From Pseudomonas sp. KNUC1026 (GTDB taxonomy: Bacteria > Pseudomonadota > Gammaproteobacteria > Pseudomonadales > Pseudomonadaceae): DNA of 64,000 nucleotides. Of the stretch, positions 60,501-64,000 are shown piece by piece. The stretch lies in the NCBI RefSeq assembly GCF_021650705.1, contig NZ_CP087138.1, positions 434,001 through 498,000 on the forward strand, given 5' to 3'. Below the pieces are notes generated by a model. It did not search any database, had not been told where the DNA came from, and saw nothing but the letters and a program-made list of their open reading frames with translations. The position numbers were made by a program, and so were the translations under genes. How positions within the stretch are numbered: the first letter of the stretch is position 1; each line of letters begins with the position of its first letter.

Positions 60501-63500
60501 GGGCACCACCTGCCACCGATGTTCGCCCACCCAGGCCCCTGCGCCTCGGTGACGGCCTCTACGAACAACGCCTGATCCAGCAAGCCGTGCTCGCCCGCAC
60601 CGGCCAGCGCTGGCTCGACGGCGTGGCCAGCGACCAGGCCCAGTTCAAGCACCTGATGGACAACGCCCTGGCCAGCCAGCAGGCGCTGCAATTGCGGCTG
60701 GGCGTGAGCCTCAGCGCTGCGCAGGTGAGTGCGCTGAACCGTGACATCGTCTGGCTCGAAGAGCGGCAAATGCATGGGCGGGCCGTGCTGGTGCCGGTGC
60801 TTTACCTGGCCCAGGCCAAAGGCGGCCTGCAGCCTTCCGGCGCCTTGATTCAGGGCGAGCAACTGGCGCTGGAAAGCGGCAGCCTGAACAACAGCGGCGC
60901 GCTCAAGGCCAGCGAAAGCCTCGCCGTGCAGTTGAGTGGCAGCCTGCTCAACAGCGGCCTCATCCAGGCTCAGAAGGCACTGGCCCTGAGCACCGGCGAT
61001 CACCTGGTGAACCAGGGTGTCATCACCGGCCAGGACGTCAGCCTCAACAGCGCCGGCAATCTCAGCAACGCGCCCCTGGCCATGGCCTACCAGAGCCAAC
61101 TGGGCAGCAGCACCTGGTTGCAGACCTTCACCGGCCAGGCCGCGCGCATCGAAGCCGAGCGCAACCTGCTGTTCAAGGCCGAGGGGGATGTGCTCAATCA
61201 GGGCAGCACCTTGCTGGCGGGGCAAACCCTGGCCATCGAAGCCGGGCAAAACCTCGACATCGGCGCGTCGCGCAGCGAAGAGGCAACCGAGCATGGGCCA
61301 GGCCTGGGCAATCGCCAGGTCACTCACATCGGCAGCCAGGTCAGGGCAGGTGCCGACCTGCTGCTGATCGCGCGCAAGCGCCTCAGCGTCATCGCCAGCG
61401 AGTTGGAAGCCGGGGGCAACGCCGGTTTGCAAGCCGGTGAGCACCTGCTGATCGGCAGCGCCGCGAACGAGCATCACAGTCATTTCAAAGGCGGGCACTT
61501 TGCTGCGCGGCTGGACGAGGTGCGCCAGCAGGGCACGTCGTTGCACGCCGAAGGCGCTGTTGACGTCAGCGCCGGGCAGAACGTCGCCATCGTCGGCAGC
61601 AGCGTCGAGGCCGGTGCTGGCGAGGTGAAATTGCTGGCCGGGCATGACCTGTTGATCGGCCCGGCCTTCGACACGCACCACAGCGAGCATTCCCGCGAGC
61701 AGAAACGCAGCAGCTGGGCCGGCTTCAAAGGCAGCGAATCGCGCACCCAGGCGGCCGAAAGCCGGGTGATGCGGTGGGCAGCCAGGTTTCTGGCGGCAGC
61801 GTCGTCGCCCAGGCCGGGCGCGATGCGCGCATCAGCGGCTCGGCCGTGGTCGCCACGCACGGCATCGACATTGCCGCAGGCCGCGACCTCAGCATCGAAG
61901 CCGCCCGCAACAACTTCAGTGGCAGCGACAGCTACCAGCACAAACGCCACGACCTCACCGGGCTGCTCACCGCCAACACGCTCGGGCTGGATGCCCTCAC
62001 CGGCCAGCAGCACCTGTCCATCAGCCGCCAGAAAGGCCACAGCCACCGCGAGAGCACCACCCTCACGCCCAGCACGGTTGGCGCCAGCGCCGGCAGCCTC
62101 AACCTGGAGGCTGGCCGGCGGCTGGAGGTGGTCGCCAGTGACCTGATCAGCGCCGAGGCCATGCGCTTGCGCGGCAGCGACGTCACTGTGGCCGCAGGCC
62201 AGGAGCGAGCCGAACAGCGCAGTTACCACAGCCGCCGCGAACTGGCCGTGGGCCGTGTGGTGGGTGGCCAGGTGGTCGACACCGCGCAAGCCCTTTATCA
62301 CAGCGCCAAGGCAGCGCGCGACGCCGATGACAGCCGGCTGGCTGCCGTCAAGGCAGCGCAGGCTGCGCTGGCGGCCTACACGCTCGTCCAGCAGGGCAGC
62401 CAGGTGGCTGGCAACCTGGCCGAAGGCAAGCCGAGCAACAGTTCCGGCTCGCTCATCAAGCTCGGCACTGAGCTGGCCAACACCCGCCAACGTACCCAGC
62501 AGGAGAGCGTCGAGGACGTCGCCAAGCCCGCGACGCTCATCTCCGGCGGCAAGCTGGAAATCATTGCCGAACGCGACCTGGAGGTGGTCGGCAGCCGGCT
62601 GCGTGGCACCGACACCGACCTGCTGGCCGGGCGTGACATCCGCTTCGAAAGTGCGCAGCACCGCAGCGCCTGGAACAACCAGTCGACCAGCGACAAGGCT
62701 GCCATCGGCGCCAGCTTCAACATCGGTGAACAGACCGGCTTCACCCTCGACCTGGGCGCGTCGGTGGGCAAGGCCCAAGGGCGCGGTTCGCAGGTAGAGC
62801 AGGCCAATGCGCAGCTGCACACCGGCACCCTCAACTGGCACAGCGGCCGGCACAGCCAGCTGGCAGGCGCCGAGATTCATGCCGAGCGCATCGATGCGCG
62901 GGTGGGTCGCGACCTGCTGATCGTGTCGCGGCAGGATGAGCTGCACCGCGAGCAACGCCAGCGCAGTGCCGGGGCGGTCGCGAGCCTGTGCATCCCGCCG
63001 TCGCGCCATGGCGCGACCGTGAGCGCCAGCGGCAGCCTGGCCTATGCCGACAGCACCACTCTCTATGAAGGCGTGGTCAACCAGAGCGGCCTGTTCGCAG
63101 GCCAGGGTGGCTTCGGCATCGACGTAGGCGGCACCACCGATCTGCAAGGGGCGGTGATCGACAGCCAGGCGCCCCCCGAGCGCAACCGCCTGAGCACCGA
63201 GCGGCTGGCCTTCAGCGACATTCGCAACCGCAGCGAAACCACGGCGCGTTCCGCCAGCCTGAGCGCCAGCTACAGCTCCAGTGGCACCCTGGCGGACAAA
63301 AAACGCCGGTGGCGGCCGACAGCAGCGTCGGTGGCGGCCTACCGTTGGCGTTGAGCGACAGCCAGGACAGCCTCACCCACAGCGCCATCAGCCCCGGCAC
63401 GCTCGACATCCGCAGCCCCTTGGGCACCTTCGACGGTGTCGGGCTGAGCCGCGACCCGGCCAACGCCAACCAGGCCCGCGGCCCGCCAGACGAAAAGGCC

Positions 63501-64000
63501 CTGCAAACGCGCCTGGAGCTGATCCAGAGCACCGTGGCCCTGGGCCAGGGCGTGGTCAACGCCATCGCCCAGGCCAAACAGCGCACCGCCCAGGAACTGG
63601 CTGAAAAAGCCGGAAACAGCAACACCCCACAGGACCGCCAGGCCGCAGCCCACGCTGAGCAAGAGGCGGCGCAATGGAAGCCCGGCGGCAGCCAGCGCTG
63701 GGCTGCCGACATCGCCACCGGCCTGCTGGCTGCCGGGCTGGGCGGGGCGGGCGCTGGCACCACAGTCGGCGTCGTCGCCCACACCAGCGCCGCCGACACC
63801 TACAAGCGGCTGGGCGATTACGCCGACCAGCAAGCCCGCGCCTCCCCAGACGCTGCAACGCAAGCCGCCTGGGCCGAAGGCGGCCCCGCCCGCGTGGCCT
63901 TGCACGCCGCCGCCGGTGCCCTGCAAGGCCTGGCCAGTGGCAGCCCGGCCGCCGCCGCCAAGGGCGCGGCCCTGTCGGCAGCACTCATGCCTGGCGTCAG
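57521..64000 (+). CDS. cdiA: CdiA/filamentous haemagglutinin-like exoprotein (five frameshifts as sequenced, 3' end outside window)
   Basis: At least 2160 residues are visible. GTG 57521 behind GGAGG starts VTTTFCGLPMRWLTLTLAQA with a signal, then the TPS domain with NVGPQGLVLNNA, ILNEVTAANPSQLSG and [20 protein letters not shown]. Filamentous-haemagglutinin repeats follow (QLALESGSLNNSGALKASES; LAIEAGQNLDIGASRSEEAT; HSGRHSQLAGAEIHAERIDA). Slips near 58656, 58715, 59340, 61770 and 63303 move the conserved sequence between frames. From 63303 the open frame reads TPVAADSSVGGGLPLALSDS and reaches the pretoxin-like RWAADIATGLLAAGLGGAGA at the window end. The toxin, VENN-type boundary and immunity gene lie beyond 64000. 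Contact-dependent inhibition is inferred; adhesin function is an alternative. Confidence 0.88.

Overview
The window is Pseudomonas chromosome, most likely the P. putida group. It is GC-rich and carries the complete Pseudomonas-type alginate operon in canonical order, a fruR-fruBKA locus with the P. putida Cra operator, a phoH-moaCDE block, REP-like intergenic palindromes, and a purL/mltF pair. No rRNA, tRNA, CRISPR array or IS element was recognised.

Layout. 1-3.4 kb: the 3' part of a VasX-like (BTH_I2691-type) T6SS effector, an overlapping DUF6708 membrane protein, an unexplained stretch, and a Doc-family toxin with a 56-residue upstream partner. 3.4-11.7 kb (minus strand): an M48 peptidase translationally coupled to a giant protein with pseudokinase, DUF4011, SF1 helicase, Vsr/DUF559-like nuclease and WGR regions, then a 14-TM drug-efflux-type MFS transporter. 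This is the best candidate for an under-described, defence-like system. 11.7-20.3 kb: a Tat-exported multicopper oxidase, a LysR regulator divergent from a PRISE-type reductase, tadA, a large membrane-targeted toxin with a Tiki/ChaN-like region, and mltF. 20.5-25.2 kb: purL, a YqfO-like gene and a repeat-rich gap. 25.2-42.2 kb (minus strand): algD-8-44-K-E-G-X-L-I-J-F-A behind a good AlgU (sigma-22) promoter and a leader of about 490 nt. 42.5-47.5 kb: yaaA, a degenerate NodB-type protein, phoH and moaCDE. 47.6-55.6 kb: tatD, fruR and fruBKA (fructose PTS), then a DUF2845 protein. 55.8-64 kb: a two-partner secretion pair, cdiB and cdiA; cdiA runs off the end before its toxin.

A dominant feature is a set of about two dozen single-base frameshifts. 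They break conserved genes (purL, phoH, tatD, moaE, fruB three times, fruK twice, fruA) as well as accessory ones (cdiA five times). Most lie in or next to short homopolymers, and conserved protein sequence resumes at once in another frame. This looks like uncorrected sequencing or assembly error rather than decay, although the 16.5 kb alginate cluster is error-free. Broken genes are therefore listed as single full-length loci with the likely slip position.

The parts fit a soil or plant-associated pseudomonad: exopolysaccharide production, fructose uptake under Cra control, molybdopterin synthesis, and several antagonism or defence modules (T6SS effector, contact-dependent TPS toxin, large toxin, toxin-antitoxin pair, helicase/peptidase operon).
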